Shown: positions 50,801-54,330, numbered from the stretch's first letter. The stretch is DNA of 64,000 nt from Ischnura elegans (GCF_921293095.1 NC_060247.1:116455111-116519110); one strand, 5' to 3'. The notes: generated by a model not told the origin, from the letters alone. Translations and numbers: made by a program.

Positions 50801-52643
50801 TACTAGAGCCATACTTTATTTCCAGGTCCGATAGAAGCTATAAATTAAGAGAGATGTTTTGCCGAACGGATAGATACGGGAATTCGTTTTTCCTCTTTAT
50901 AATAAAGGACTTTAATAAACACTAGTCCCAACCTCGTTAGAGCCCTTAATTTTTTTAACAGTATACGGCTGGTGTCCTAAGACCCCCTGCCATAAGCCTT
51001 TTACGCGGCTTGCGGGGTATTATGTAGATGTAGATGAAAGCTACCGGCTGAGCACGGAGCACCAATAGATTATGCCTTTTTGGATCACTCATTTATCATA
51101 CGAGGGCTTAACTGAAGCCAGCCAATGGTGGGGTGAGAAAGAAATTGCCTTTGAGGATAGTTTTAGGAAATATAAAAAACGAAAAATGTCACCAAGAAAA
51201 GTGTCACCGGCAGACTTTCTGAGAAAATAAGTCAGAATCTTGAGATTCCTAGTGAAGTACTAAAGGCATTAATTTTACAAAGAGTTTATATTCGAGTGAA
51301 ATACCTATATGAGCTGTTGCTTTTTGGAAAAGCTCAAAGAAGGAAACATTAAAAAAAATGAAGAAGGTGACTATGTAAAAAAATGCCAGAAATATTTGTG
51401 AAAACACTTATGTTCCGAGTTATCATTTCTCAGCTGATGTGGACCTAGATTTTCTGCATACCCCTATAAGGTGTTTGTCTAATGTTAACGGTTAATTTCA
51501 TGCTTCTTATGAATCCTTTGGCCAATGGTCATTACACTACAATATGCTTTCCGAAGTTAATAAAAAAGTGGGAATATTTTGGGCAAGAGCAAATCAATAA
51601 TCGTAACATTTAAGTCAAATTACGGTCTTCAATTATCAGATGCTATTTATTTTAGCCAAAATAATAGTTATCATAGATACATCCATTAAATGTAAATGTT
51701 TTGCTATATTTTATGGTAGCTCATTCTTCTTATGAGTTTAGAATATCAAATACCATGGTACATTGTTACGATATTTTACGGCTGAAACTATAGGATATAG
51801 AATACGATAATACTGTTTACTTCGCTACTCTCAACAAGTGATTGAAAAGAAAACATTCAAAAAGAGAATACATTATAATCTGATGCGTAATAGCGATATT
51901 TATGTTGTAACTCATAAGAATTCAATGCGGAAAGGTGATATCACTATCCAGTTCCTGCTTGTTATTCCCTGGCATAGGTCCACGTTTGGAAGTCCGTGAC
52001 GTCACGCCCGCACGGCAGATTCAGCTGAGACCACCCCCTAATATAGGCAGCTTGGTTGCATACTACATTTTTTCCCATTTTGGATTGTCATCGGAGGTGC
52101 ATATGTATTTGACTGTATATTTTCTTGGATATGTTATTCCATCTCCTTCATCATTTCATCCACATTCACTAGCGATCCAGCATCTCTTACTTGAAATATA
52201 ATTACACCTCTAGGGCTACAGTAAAATCATGTCAACTGCTATTTTTCAATGTGCCACAGTTTTGCTTCAAATAGAAGGGATTTTTGGCCAATTTGTGAAC
52301 TAAATGCTCACCAGTTATTCGCCTGACATGCCGCTATTGTTTGATCATGAGTTTTGTCTTCTCTCCTAGATTTTTGCTCACGGTGTACAGGAGGGAGAGA
52401 ATTCCTGCTCCGGCAAGCCATCTCCATGTCCTTACATTTGCGTGGGCATGCCACGGGGTGGTCACAGGTGCCTCTGCCCTGACAGCATGGTTGAGGGCCC
52501 TGATGGTGGGTGCCTCTGCCCTGACAGCATGGTGGAGGGCCCTGATGGTGTTTGCCTCTGCCCTGACATCATGGTTGAGGGCCCTGATGGTGGATGCATC
52601 TGCCCTGGTGGTGAGAAGCCGTATGGCAACGGAACGTGCCCTG
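8632..52643 (+). CDS. SORL1-like: SorLA/SORL1-like sorting receptor, 5' half (15 exons; 3' end outside window)
   Basis: Type I endosomal/Golgi sorting receptor of the VPS10-domain family. In vertebrates SorLA shuttles cargo such as APP with retromer. I joined 15 exons, each with GT-AG borders and compatible phases: 8632-8883, 9095-9337, 9625-9786, 9869-10120, 10227-10486, 15070-15277, 16096-16281, 16463-16736, 35854-36046, 37823-38026, 38108-38342, 38423-38661, 43318-43543, 44899-45048 and 52370-52643. The product (about 1119 residues so far) has a signal peptide (about 1-23), a VPS10 propeller (about 85-612) with Asp-boxes such as ITKDFGSTW and YSTDEGETW, a 10CC region (about 613-745), YWTD repeats (about 745-1028) and an EGF-like segment (1029-1119). 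Vertebrate SorLA is about 2200 residues, so LDLa, Fn3, transmembrane and tail parts remain downstream. The combination of VPS10 and YWTD domains is diagnostic of SorLA rather than sortilin. No break is seen in the model. Confidence 0.93.
9095..9337 (+). CDS. SORL1-like: SorLA-like exon 2: start of VPS10 propeller
   Basis: Residues 85-165. Begins [15 protein letters not shown], very close to the first VPS10 strand of vertebrate SorLA. Contains an Asp-box-like ISYDYGTTF. Acceptor TTTTCAG, donor GTGAGT at 9338, phase 0 on both sides. Confidence 0.92.
9625..9786 (+). CDS. SORL1-like: SorLA-like exon 3: VPS10 blade
   Basis: Residues 166-219. Contains [11 protein letters not shown], an Asp-box-type turn. 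Acceptor TTGCAG, donor GTATTG at 9787, phase 0 on both sides. Confidence 0.9.
9869..10120 (+). CDS. SORL1-like: SorLA-like exon 4: VPS10 blades
   Basis: Residues 220-303. Opens with [16 protein letters not shown], a textbook Asp-box. It continues through [13 protein letters not shown] and [11 protein letters not shown], which follow the vertebrate order. The 82-base intron before it is short. The donor at 10121 (GTCAGA) is weak but is the only one that keeps frame into exon 5. Confidence 0.9.
10227..10486 (+). CDS. SORL1-like: SorLA-like exon 5: VPS10 blades
   Basis: Residues 304-390. Starts [14 protein letters not shown] and includes NLYVSD and FTLSLPKIL. The last 15 residues (about [12 protein letters not shown]) diverge from the family, although the spacing to the next exon is kept exactly. 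A neighbouring frame looks family-like for a few residues but would hit a stop in exon 6, so I kept this one. Donor GTAGGT at 10487, phase 2. Confidence 0.85.
10487..12828. other. Intron 5, first part: nothing recognised
   Basis: AT-rich intron. A short CTACATCTACATAAT stretch (about 11249-11263) is the reverse complement of the tail of the LINE at 49216-51038, so a tiny LINE tail may be present. A poly-T run lies near 12290. No exon or other gene is seen. Confidence 0.4.
12829..14950 (+). repeat. Old dispersed arthropod repeat with CTAGCTGACCCGGCGAAC start
   Basis: Begins CTAGCTGACCCGGCGAAC and ends TATATATATAGAT, the start and end I associate with a repeat family spread through many insect genomes (from memory). 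A second partial copy lies at 48999-49215 and a stub at 4229-4253. The first 200 bases of the two longer copies agree closely, including CGTTTTTAATCAT and AATAAGGATACAAATT. Near the end it has CGGTGCAGCCGTTCTCGAG, another family landmark. It appears non-coding and is interrupted by a hAT MITE at 13526-13813. Confidence 0.6.
13526..13813 (+). mobile_element. hAT MITE (CAGTGACGCAGCGAGG family), 8-base duplication
   Basis: 288 bases starting CAGTGACGCAGCGAGG. The reverse-complemented right end is CAAGTGCGTAGCTAGG. Flanks are AAGCAAAG (13518-13525) and AAGCGAAG (13814-13821), 7 of 8 identical. G-runs and C-runs lie just inside the left end. The copy at 21844-22157 is the same family in the opposite orientation. 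It is non-coding; the 105-codon minus-strand frame across it is a chance frame. Confidence 0.72.
15070..15277 (+). CDS. SORL1-like: SorLA-like exon 6: VPS10 blades
   Basis: Residues 390-459. [17 protein letters not shown] matches the family almost word for word, and [12 protein letters not shown] is a clear Asp-box. Acceptor TTTCTAG; the first base completes the Ser codon split with exon 5. Donor GTGAGG at 15278, phase 0. Confidence 0.95.
15278..16095. other. Intron 6: nothing recognised
   Basis: An 818-base AT-rich intron with no exon, repeat end or RNA gene that I can identify. Confidence 0.5.
16096..16281 (+). CDS. SORL1-like: SorLA-like exon 7: VPS10 blades
   Basis: Residues 460-521. 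Contains [27 protein letters not shown] and the Asp-box [10 protein letters not shown], all in family order. It is GC-richer than the surrounding intron. Acceptor CTGCAG, donor GTAAGG at 16282, phase 0 on both sides. Confidence 0.95.
16463..16736 (+). CDS. SORL1-like: SorLA-like exon 8: last VPS10 blades
   Basis: Residues 522-613. Contains [13 protein letters not shown], the Asp-box YSTDEGETW and [19 protein letters not shown]. The open frame runs on to 17101, but family homology stops at about 16736, where GTGAGA gives a phase-1 donor that fits exon 9. The split codon becomes Cys (TGT). Confidence 0.93.
16737..17289. other. Intron 8, start: nothing recognised
   Basis: An open frame continues past exon 8 to 17101, but its composition (Ser/Pro/Leu-rich, C/T-rich DNA) shows no domain. 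I read it as intron. Confidence 0.5.
17290..18310 (-). pseudogene. Decayed copy of a repetitive arthropod gene (HGERFHQDI family), function unknown
   Basis: On the minus strand, pieces in order read [21 protein letters not shown] and [17 protein letters not shown] (18075-18272), [20 protein letters not shown] and [14 protein letters not shown] (17786-17977), then [21 protein letters not shown] near 17400. I remember the same blocks from multi-copy uncharacterised genes of insects and other invertebrates that behave like mobile-element or parasite genes; I cannot give the family name. The frame is broken by several stops and frameshifts. It ends abruptly near 18310, where the GC-rich block starts. 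It is not part of the SorLA-like gene. Confidence 0.6.
18321..18770 (-). other. GC-rich, hairpin-rich block with a 149-codon minus-strand frame
   Basis: A 450-base GC-rich island in an AT-rich intron. The minus frame is open over 149 codons, but the product is Arg/Pro/Gly-rich with no domain I can name. The DNA holds several exact short inverted repeats: GGGTGGC/GCCACCC (18441-18457, 3-base loop), ACTGACG/CGTCAGT (18465-18491), GGAAC/GTTCC (18637-18649) and GGCCG/CGGCC (18677-18693). Both ends change composition sharply, which suggests an inserted element. It could be a structured RNA or a transposon non-coding end; the open frame may be a by-product of GC content. Confidence 0.4.
18799..18862. 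repeat. Exact 32-base tandem duplication
   Basis: Two identical 32-base units lie head to tail (18799-18830 and 18831-18862); each contains GTCTGGATAGTATTATACTG. It is probably a recent slippage or duplication event. Confidence 0.9.
19690..20220. repeat. Degenerate tandem repeat, about 110-125-base unit
   Basis: Recurring landmarks are CTACGTTAGGCGAGAGATGG (near 19710), GTTACGGGATGCATGGC (near 19836), GTTACGCGAGAGAGGGC (near 19946) and GCTACGCGGGAGATTG (near 20067). CAGCGTTTAACGG and CAGCGTTAGACGG are 110 bases apart. About four or five diverged units are present. It has no coding content. Confidence 0.6.
20235..21209 (-). mobile_element. 5'-truncated CR1/L2-like LINE, C-terminal part of ORF2
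   Basis: A single long minus-strand frame (20205-21206) encodes the C-terminal part of a LINE polymerase: [49 protein letters not shown] and [15 protein letters not shown]. The catalytic FADD part is missing, as expected after 5' truncation. The 3' end carries ATTCTTT repeats (near 20235-20260), typical of CR1/L2-type tails. TGTTATA lies on both sides (20228-20234 and 21210-21216), a likely target duplication. The frame has no stop, so the insertion is fairly young. It landed inside one unit of a longer tandem repeat. Confidence 0.85.
21217..21730. repeat. Two diverged copies of a roughly 380-base tandem unit, the first split by the LINE
   Basis: GGTCGTTTTG near 20210 and near 21567 start similar units. 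GCGTGGAATAAAATGCTGTTATTCTGG (broken here as GCGTGGAATAAA and TGTTATTCTGG, near 21223) matches GCGTGGTATAAA and AGTTATTCTAG near 21596, each followed by GAACAACA- or GAAACAACA-type sequence and ATCAGTGTGT or TTCAGTGTGT. The first unit is interrupted by the LINE at 20235-21209. Confidence 0.5.
21844..22157 (-). mobile_element. hAT MITE, same family as 13526-13813, reverse orientation
   Basis: The right end, reverse-complemented, is CAGTGGCGCAGCAAGG and the left end is TAGGGGCGCAGCTA. Flanks ATTGGTGG (21836-21843) and ATCGGTGG (22158-22165) match at 7 of 8. The inside shows the same ordered landmarks as the 13526 copy on the opposite strand. The ends carry G-runs. Confidence 0.72.
22200..23130. 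repeat. Degenerate satellite-like tandem array, unit about 150-165 bases
   Basis: About six diverged units. Landmarks recur in order: a TTCCGT...GAT(A/G)AGTCGTAGGGG block near 22405, 22848 and 23014, then an AAA(G/T)TACCC(A/G)AAA block, then AATTTAATTTTTT, then GGGGGTT. GGGCAATGCAGCGTAATG near 22261 matches GGGCAATGCGGTGTAATG near 22711. Several overlapping short frames on both strands are by-products of the repeat. Confidence 0.6.
23131..24617. other. Intron 8 interior: nothing recognised
   Basis: AT-rich sequence without credible frames, repeat ends or RNA genes. It may be old non-coding parts of the RAG1-like element whose 3' end lies at 27760. Confidence 0.35.
24618..24666 (+). other. 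Exon-like stretch with good splice borders, unassigned
   Basis: 49 bases between a pyrimidine-rich acceptor (TTTTTCTTGCAG) and a GTAAGG donor, with an ATG frame [15 protein letters not shown]. Its length is not a multiple of three and would break the SorLA-like phase, so it does not belong to that gene as modelled. It might be an exon of a decayed transposon gene or chance. Confidence 0.2.
24667..26800. other. Intron 8 interior: nothing recognised
   Basis: AT-rich sequence. Frames of 65-79 codons show no domain. It probably belongs to the decayed body of the RAG1-like element that ends at 27760, but I see no catalytic motif here. Confidence 0.35.
26809..27240 (+). pseudogene. RAG1/Transib-like transposase, C-terminal fragment
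   Basis: One frame reads [20 protein letters not shown], then [33 protein letters not shown] and a stop after NYEDIF. The core matches the copy at 63755-63900 ([32 protein letters not shown]). In RAG1/Transib proteins this region carries the last catalytic Glu, here within TEEALEARN. An acidic tail ([13 protein letters not shown]) appears near 27180. Upstream domains are missing or unrecognisable. The RSS-like inverted end at 27760 lies about 500 bases downstream, as expected for the 3' end of the same element. Family assignment is from memory. Confidence 0.6.
27724..27760 (-). repeat. 3' inverted end of the RAG1/Transib-like element
   Basis: On the minus strand it reads ACAGTG, a 22-base spacer with AAATCGAAAAAAGCTGG, then CCAAAATT. 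It is the same arrangement as the ends at 301, 8236 and 60996, facing the opposite way, so it fits the right-hand terminal inverted repeat of the fragment at 26809-27240. The outermost base of the heptamer is changed. Confidence 0.6.
27761..28250 (-). other. GC-rich block with minus-strand TATA motif, probably transposon leader
   Basis: A sharply bounded GC-rich stretch. On the minus strand it has GGTATAAAAGG (28030-28040), open frames on both sides of it, and CTGACGTTTCGTCCCCTC near 27925. It lies between the RAG1-like 3' end and the 3' end of a minus-strand Penelope-like element. A promoter-bearing leader of a retroelement is the best guess; I do not recognise a protein. Confidence 0.3.
28251..29054. 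other. Intron 8 interior: nothing recognised
   Basis: AT-rich sequence with a short ATTC microsatellite near 28580-28598. No gene is recognised. Confidence 0.4.
29055..29322 (-). mobile_element. Penelope-like element, 3' part (downstream of the hAT insertion)
   Basis: Continues the minus-strand Penelope-like element at 35046-35425, from which it is separated by the inserted hAT element. A 66-codon minus frame (29099-29299) covers the sequence after the endonuclease domain, and CAGGCGAACGA-type sequence near 29070 is what I remember from the 3' ends of such elements. The 8 bases next to the hAT end (29315-29322, ACTGCTTG) are repeated at 35046-35053. Confidence 0.7.
29517..29867 (-). pseudogene. 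hAT transposase C-terminal dimerisation domain, after the in-frame stop
   Basis: Same frame as the 697-residue part, separated only by a TAA and a few codons. It contains [20 protein letters not shown] and [20 protein letters not shown], the classic hAT C-terminal dimerisation signature. The transposase as encoded here would therefore lack its dimerisation domain unless the stop is read through, edited by splicing or a sequencing artefact. Confidence 0.88.
29883..31976 (-). CDS. hAT transposase, N-terminal 697 residues (ends at premature stop)
   Basis: Cut-and-paste DNA transposase of the hAT superfamily, the type often named zinc finger MYM/52-kDa-repressor-like in arthropod annotations. 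Residues about 75-185 form a TTF-type zinc finger ([19 protein letters not shown]). A DUF4371-type RNase-H-like core follows at about 230-450, with acidic motifs FDETTD (about 325) and GIGCDGCS (about 410) that carry likely catalytic Asp residues. The ATG at 31976 starts the longest frame. The TAA at 29883-29885 interrupts the frame: the same frame continues directly into the missing C-terminus at 29517-29867. Full length would be near 820 codons, normal for the group. Confidence 0.88.
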   Translation of the reverse strand: MDRYAIRKRKVETSEDYGHHIAPKTPLNVQAESCTTLKLPQQSSSPDSYNPVDIGNYLDMLASENISDDIKYQLLTAPRKPEKGYIFPTSEHNKRGRVERRQVHFNHFEQYPWLVLSQVKKGLFCIKCSIFVNNKMVGGKNSIIAKKLVTEPLTKFAKLTGKDGDLETHSRLKYHVEVSANAKLFLATRDNHELQVINQLSRHRMDIIRENRDRLVPIVKTIIFHGKQNIPLRGHRDDGNLLKEGNDCESIVSNEGNFRALLRFRIDAGDLQLKHHLDTAKANATYISKTTCNELISCCETVMLSRILKEIKDSRYYSVIFDETTDIAHVAQLCLAARYVDSDGKLHERFLGFVDIRKDVDCSINIDHEPQESQEPSITGEVLGATILRRMESLSLPLENCVGIGCDGCSVNMSELKGAVATIKKKAINAQVATCRNHQLNLAVSRSCQVTSVRNSLGTIEEVVSFFTASSKRFATLKRHLKHSLQSHCQTRWVERHDAVTQFEAYLGTVCKVLKEIQCWRDRTTAAKANILLQALSNCEFIITLFILSDIMSITYPVSKILQDPSMDVAMARAKLDSTLKVYDGMRVNADSHFASIVEEAKPVMEELDAEMSVPRLAGRQRHRENCDHNDDATTYWKRTVFIPTLDHITTDMKERFAEENIYHLKFNILLPSQLLKHTGNDLIYKLNQCLTDLPFF
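33187..34508. mobile_element. Non-autonomous DNA element nested in the hAT element
   Basis: Ends are inverted: TAGAGATGTGCGAATAG at 33187 against AAGAGATGGGTCGAATAG on the reverse strand at 34508. Both ends are followed by self-complementary ATTCGA/TATTCGAG runs. The middle contains a 238-base tandem repeat. I find no clear target duplication. AGAGATG ends are known in hAT-like elements, but the superfamily is not certain. Confidence 0.65.
33531..34009. repeat. Tandem repeat, about two copies of a 238-base unit
   Basis: GTGGGATAGCAACATTGGCG at 33533 and GTGGGATAGTAACATTGGCG at 33771 start parallel units. CCCTCCATTCAGCAT, TTTCCTCTTCTCC and CAGCTC(A/G)CGCAGGG recur at the same distance. It is internal to the nested element. 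Confidence 0.85.
35046..35425 (-). mobile_element. Penelope-like element, GIY-YIG endonuclease fragment
   Basis: On the minus strand the frame reads [13 protein letters not shown] and then [20 protein letters not shown], the GIY-YIG nuclease start of Penelope-like elements. [20 protein letters not shown] and FNRDTGYA follow. VYIG with the Arg-containing helix IEARIKE marks the catalytic region. The frame is broken by a small deletion near the Cys. The reverse-transcriptase part is missing, so the element is 5'-truncated. It continues at 29055-29322 on the far side of the hAT insertion. Confidence 0.85.
35854..36046 (+). CDS. SORL1-like: SorLA-like exon 9: start of the 10CC region
   Basis: Residues 613-677. 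[37 protein letters not shown] and NCECDSEDF match the first half of the VPS10-C cysteine-rich module. The split codon with exon 8 makes an extra Cys (NAFCYPC) where vertebrate SorLA has a small residue. Acceptor GGCCTAG, donor GTAAGC at 36047, phase 2. Confidence 0.95.
36047..37536. other. Intron 9, main part: nothing recognised
   Basis: AT-rich intron with poly-A/T runs. Short frames on both strands have no domain. Confidence 0.45.
37537..37733 (-). mobile_element. tRNA-Gly-derived SINE
   Basis: On the minus strand the head (37730 down to about 37650) reads as a degenerate tRNA: GCCTCGGTGGCAGCGGGGTA is the A-box side, CTCGCCTGCCAAACGAG contains a GCC anticodon-like loop, and GGTCGCGGGTTCGAGTCC is a strong B box. 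A non-tRNA body follows, ending in an AATAAAATAAAATAAT tail (about 37556-37537). This is the layout of a tRNA-Gly-related SINE transcribed by RNA polymerase III. It is unlikely to be a functional tRNA because the acceptor arm does not pair. Confidence 0.72.
37823..38026 (+). CDS. SORL1-like: SorLA-like exon 10: end of the 10CC region
   Basis: Residues 677-745. Contains the remaining cysteines ([19 protein letters not shown]) and the family-typical [16 protein letters not shown]. Acceptor TTTCAG. Donor GTAATC at 38027 gives phase 2, and the split Lys codon is completed in exon 11. Confidence 0.94.
38108..38342 (+). CDS. SORL1-like: SorLA-like exon 11: first YWTD blades
   Basis: Residues 745-823. 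[18 protein letters not shown] opens the LDL-receptor class B propeller, and [14 protein letters not shown] is the first YWTD-type motif. Preceded by an 81-base intron. Donor GTACGT at 38343, phase 0. Confidence 0.94.
38423..38661 (+). CDS. SORL1-like: SorLA-like exon 12: YWTD blades
   Basis: Residues 824-903. [20 protein letters not shown] carries a degenerate YWTD (FFVD), and [18 protein letters not shown] is the usual blade end. Acceptor TTTTCAG, donor GTAACT at 38662, phase 2. Confidence 0.94.
38910..40538 (+). mobile_element. hAT transposon remnant, C-terminal transposase and right end
   Basis: Plus-strand pieces: [20 protein letters not shown] near 38945; a 173-codon frame 39175-39696 ([20 protein letters not shown]); then, after a frame change, [20 protein letters not shown] near 39705, which is the hAT dimerisation signature. 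A plausible right end, reverse-complemented CAGTGGCGGCTCATGAG, finishes at 40538. Multiple stops and a frameshift make it dead. It differs from the 5.7-kb hAT element, so it is a second family. The left end was not found. Confidence 0.72.
40539..42031. other. Intron 12, middle: nothing certain
   Basis: A 137-codon minus-strand frame (40592-41005) shows no domain I know and may be part of a decayed element. The rest is AT-rich without features. Confidence 0.35.
42032..42727. mobile_element. pogo/Tigger-like MITE with TA target site
   Basis: The left end is CAGTATACTCTCGTTAGTAC at 42032. The right end, reverse-complemented, is CAATAAACCCTCTTTATATC at 42727. TA lies on both sides (42030-42031 and 42728-42729). 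CAGTA(T/A)ACYCTCGTTA-type ends with a TA duplication are typical of the Tc1/mariner pogo branch. At 696 bases it has no transposase frame. Confidence 0.7.
42728..43317. other. Intron 12, end: nothing recognised
   Basis: AT-rich intron leading to the exon 13 acceptor (TGTTCTCCAG). Confidence 0.5.
43318..43543 (+). CDS. SORL1-like: SorLA-like exon 13: YWTD blades
   Basis: Residues 903-978. [20 protein letters not shown] and [19 protein letters not shown] are two clear YWTD blades, with [10 protein letters not shown] between them. Acceptor TCTCCAG, donor GTTAGT at 43544, phase 0. The first base completes the Gly codon from exon 12. Confidence 0.95.
43544..44202. other. Intron 13, first part: nothing recognised
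   Basis: AT-rich sequence with no frames of note; it ends at the MITE target site CGGTGATT (44195-44202). Confidence 0.45.
44203..44523. mobile_element. hAT-like MITE with perfect 8-base target duplication
   Basis: The left end is TAGTGGCGGATCTAGG at 44203. The right end, reverse-complemented, is CAGTTGAGGATCTATT at 44523, an imperfect inverted repeat. CGGTGATT flanks both sides exactly (44195-44202 and 44524-44531). It is 321 bases long and non-coding, with GGGGGCTA-type sequence inside both ends. Confidence 0.72.
44524..44898. other. Intron 13, end: nothing recognised
   Basis: AT-rich intron up to the exon 14 acceptor (TTTCCACAG). Confidence 0.45.
44899..45048 (+). CDS. SORL1-like: SorLA-like exon 14: last YWTD blade
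   Basis: Residues 979-1028. [20 protein letters not shown] carries the YWDD motif. [11 protein letters not shown] ends the propeller, and the family continues with Ile-Phe, which exon 15 supplies. Donor GTGTGT at 45049, phase 0. Confidence 0.94.
45049..45899. other. Intron 14, first part: nothing recognised
   Basis: AT-rich intron between exon 14 and the Gypsy-type repeat end. Confidence 0.45.
45900..48640 (-). mobile_element. Ty3/Gypsy-type LTR retrotransposon, decayed and deleted
   Basis: Two direct repeats of about 220 alignable bases bound it (45900-46120 and 48423-48640), both starting TGTTATGTCTGTG. On the minus strand, pol fragments lie between them: a reverse-transcriptase catalytic box YIDDIL (near 47690), upstream KIDLSEAY (near 47870), and an RNase H end with [20 protein letters not shown] (near 46900). 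Gag, protease and integrase are not seen, and stops are frequent. A primer-binding-like site follows the 5' repeat. The outer part of the right repeat beyond 48640 does not match, so one repeat is truncated. Confidence 0.75.
48405..48422 (-). other. Candidate primer-binding site of the Gypsy-type element
   Basis: Directly inside the 5' (right-hand) LTR, the minus strand reads TTGGCGACAAGGATGGGA. A TGGCGAC start next to an LTR is the usual position and form of a tRNA primer-binding site in insect Gypsy elements. The matching tRNA was not checked. Confidence 0.45.
48641..48998. other. Intron 14, between elements: nothing recognised
   Basis: May include the unmatched outer part of the Gypsy right LTR. 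No gene seen. Confidence 0.4.
48999..49215 (+). repeat. Partial copy of the CTAGCTGACCCGGCGAAC repeat family
   Basis: Begins CTAGCTGTCCCAGCGAAC and follows the first 210 bases of the 12829 copy (CGTTTTTAATCAT, AATAAGGATACAAATT, AAGACATTT(C/T)CTTTATTGAAT). It is then cut off where LINE sequence begins. Confidence 0.65.
49216..51038 (+). mobile_element. CR1/Jockey-like LINE, decayed reverse transcriptase and 3' end
   Basis: Plus-strand RT blocks in order: [16 protein letters not shown] (near 49820), [20 protein letters not shown] (near 49925), [13 protein letters not shown] (near 50085) and FADDAVIY (near 50183, catalytic Asp pair intact). The C-terminal frame 50500-50925 contains [20 protein letters not shown] and [18 protein letters not shown]. 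Stops and frameshifts interrupt the upstream half; for example, Met replaces the usual Ser/Lys-Ala in the DF-KAFD block. The tail has TGCGGGGTATTATGTAGATG ending at 51038, a GTAGAT-type repeat tail. 5' truncated. Confidence 0.85.
51039..52369. other. Intron 14, end: nothing certain
   Basis: A short plus frame near 51200-51350 ([20 protein letters not shown]) feels like part of a repetitive element protein, but I cannot name it. The rest is AT-rich up to the very good exon 15 acceptor (TCTTCTCTCCTAG). Confidence 0.35.
52370..52643 (+). CDS. SORL1-like: SorLA-like exon 15: EGF-like segment with three 42-base repeats
   Basis: Residues 1029-1119. The acceptor TTCTCTCCTAG before [13 protein letters not shown] matches the family's step from the YWTD propeller to the EGF-like part (vertebrate Lys-Ile-Phe). 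[21 protein letters not shown] is the EGF-like core. It is expanded by three tandem [18 protein letters not shown] units (52469-52594) not seen in the vertebrate protein as I remember it. [16 protein letters not shown] ends it. Donor GTAAGA at 52644, phase 1, so the next exon lies beyond the window or was missed. Confidence 0.88.
52469..52594 (+). repeat. In-frame 42-base tandem repeat in the coding exon, three units
   Basis: Units start at 52469, 52511 and 52553, each beginning TGCCTCTGCCCTGAC and encoding 14 residues (CLCPD-MVEGPDG-). The units differ at only a few bases. A partial fourth start follows at 52595 (TGCATCTGCCCT). Each unit adds two cysteines. Confidence 0.93.
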
Positions 52644-53100
52644 GTAAGAGTGCACCACCTCCAACTGTATATATCCAATAATAAAAAAATCACCCCCAGC
52701 AATCGGGTCATGTTTTTATTATTGTCACTGTTGATGGATTTTTGAAAATAATGAGACACACAATTTCCCTAAATCGATCCATCACATACTTCTTTGGCTA
52801 TTTCGTAGATTTAGTTGATGGCTTCATTGGTCTCTACTTTTATGCTTCTCCTCAGCCTTGTGCATTGGTCTCGTGTCGTTTGTTTCGGATTACACTCTTA
52901 TCCGTGATTATTTCTCTTATTGAAAGGTTCTCCCTTATCAAGTAAATTAACTGTATCTCAAATGATAATTCCAATTTTTGGAATGCTGGTGGGCAACTTT
53001 TGTATTTACTTATTTTAAGCTTCAAATGAATAGCTGAATGGGATGGATTATTTTTGTCATTGTGTATTTATCTTTCCCTTTCGAATTATTTAAATGAATG
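52644..53100. other. Intron 15, start: nothing recognised
   Basis: AT-rich intron. No LDLa-type exon (Cys-rich with DCxDGSDE) is visible here or anywhere to 64000. Confidence 0.5.
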
Positions 53101-54330
53101 GTAGGGTCGTCATTTCCCCCCCTGACGCGTTTTTTTTCGCTAGTCGCGATCCGCGCGGCGTTCAAGTTGAGCAGGTAGTTGGCGCTATTTTGGTGGTCAT
53201 CTACGAACCACCGTGCATTTCGAGTATCATATGTTTTTTTGGTGGGATATAAAAAGGCGCAGAAATGTGTGAATGTGGACAGATGAATGGAAGACGAGTT
53301 AGTAGACGAACATGCATAAGAGTTGTGTGACTCGGAGAGAGGCCGACGGAGAGAGACAAGGACGGAAGAACGAGAGAAAGGAAGGGGGAGCCGCTACTAG
53401 ACGAGCCGGCCACAGCCGTTACGGGGTTGACTGCTGAATCATCCACAGTGGGAGGAATACTCTCCTGGATGCAGAGTGGAGACACAGCACTTCTAGTGCA
53501 ACGTCAACGAGTACTATGGACTGTGGCAGGAGCAAGGATCCAGTAAGGAGCCGCATCACAGCATAATTAAGTACTCACGAATCTCCCCATTTCCGGAGAT
53601 CGTCCTGATCAGTGATCACTTCCCCTCATAATTGACCGATTCCATCCGAGTGCGTCTCGCACACACGAACGAGTCTCCGTTACGTGTTTAATTCTTCTAT
53701 TTTTTGACGAGAAAGTCATATTTGCCTATATTCTGTATCACAATTCTCCTGTTCTATCGTCTATAGACTTTTCACATTATCCGGAACGAGGATCTTGTAA
53801 TTTTCTAATTGATGGTTGCCACCGTATATGCTTGAAGTTGCCAAATTGTAGTATTTTGTAATATTCATTTTTAGTTACATCATATCATTCACCAACTAAC
53901 CAATCATTATACCTTTCATTATCTTTAGATATTTTGGGAGGCAAGTTATGGATCTATCTAGGAAATTATCGACCTGTATTTATTAAGCCGTAGAATCTAA
54001 GCATTGCGAATAAAATCAACTGATTTTCGCGTTACCTTTTGAAACGATGAAATGTTCACGGTGAAACGAAGCCCAGTACTGGTCCAAAAACTTTTTATTA
54101 TTCGTTGCCAACTATTTTCGACGTCTATGCCGTATTTTACATGTACAAGACAAACTTTTTAAACTGGATATTTTATAAAATTTTAGAAATCACCAAATGC
54201 ACTGTTGCACATAACACCAAAATTCTAAATGATATGACTGTATTCAAATGCTCTAATTTTTTATCTTCTGTTTTAAAATCTGACTTCTTCCCTGACAATC
54301 CACCTCCTCACCTACGGTTTTAGGCGACGC
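53101..54330 (+). mobile_element. Probable 5' region of the second Gypsy element, with TATA box
   Basis: GC-richer sequence from about 53101 with TATAAAAAGG at 53248-53257, followed by a purine-rich transcribed-looking stretch. It sits directly upstream of plus-strand Gypsy pol remnants and could be the LTR and leader. No second LTR copy was found downstream, so the LTR assignment is inference. Confidence 0.35.

Noticed and set aside
51150..51360. Possible protein piece [20 protein letters not shown]
   Set aside because: Feels like a repetitive-element protein but I cannot name a family or find a second block, so no feature is called.
52334..52759. 141-codon minus-strand frame with repeated [18 protein letters not shown] units
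   Set aside because: It is the antisense reading of exon 15 and its 42-base repeat. The plus strand has splice sites and family homology, so the minus frame is a shadow.
53450..53470. CACAGTGGGAGG, heptamer-like
   Set aside because: Following bases do not match the AAATCGAAAAAAGCTGG spacer or nonamer; chance.
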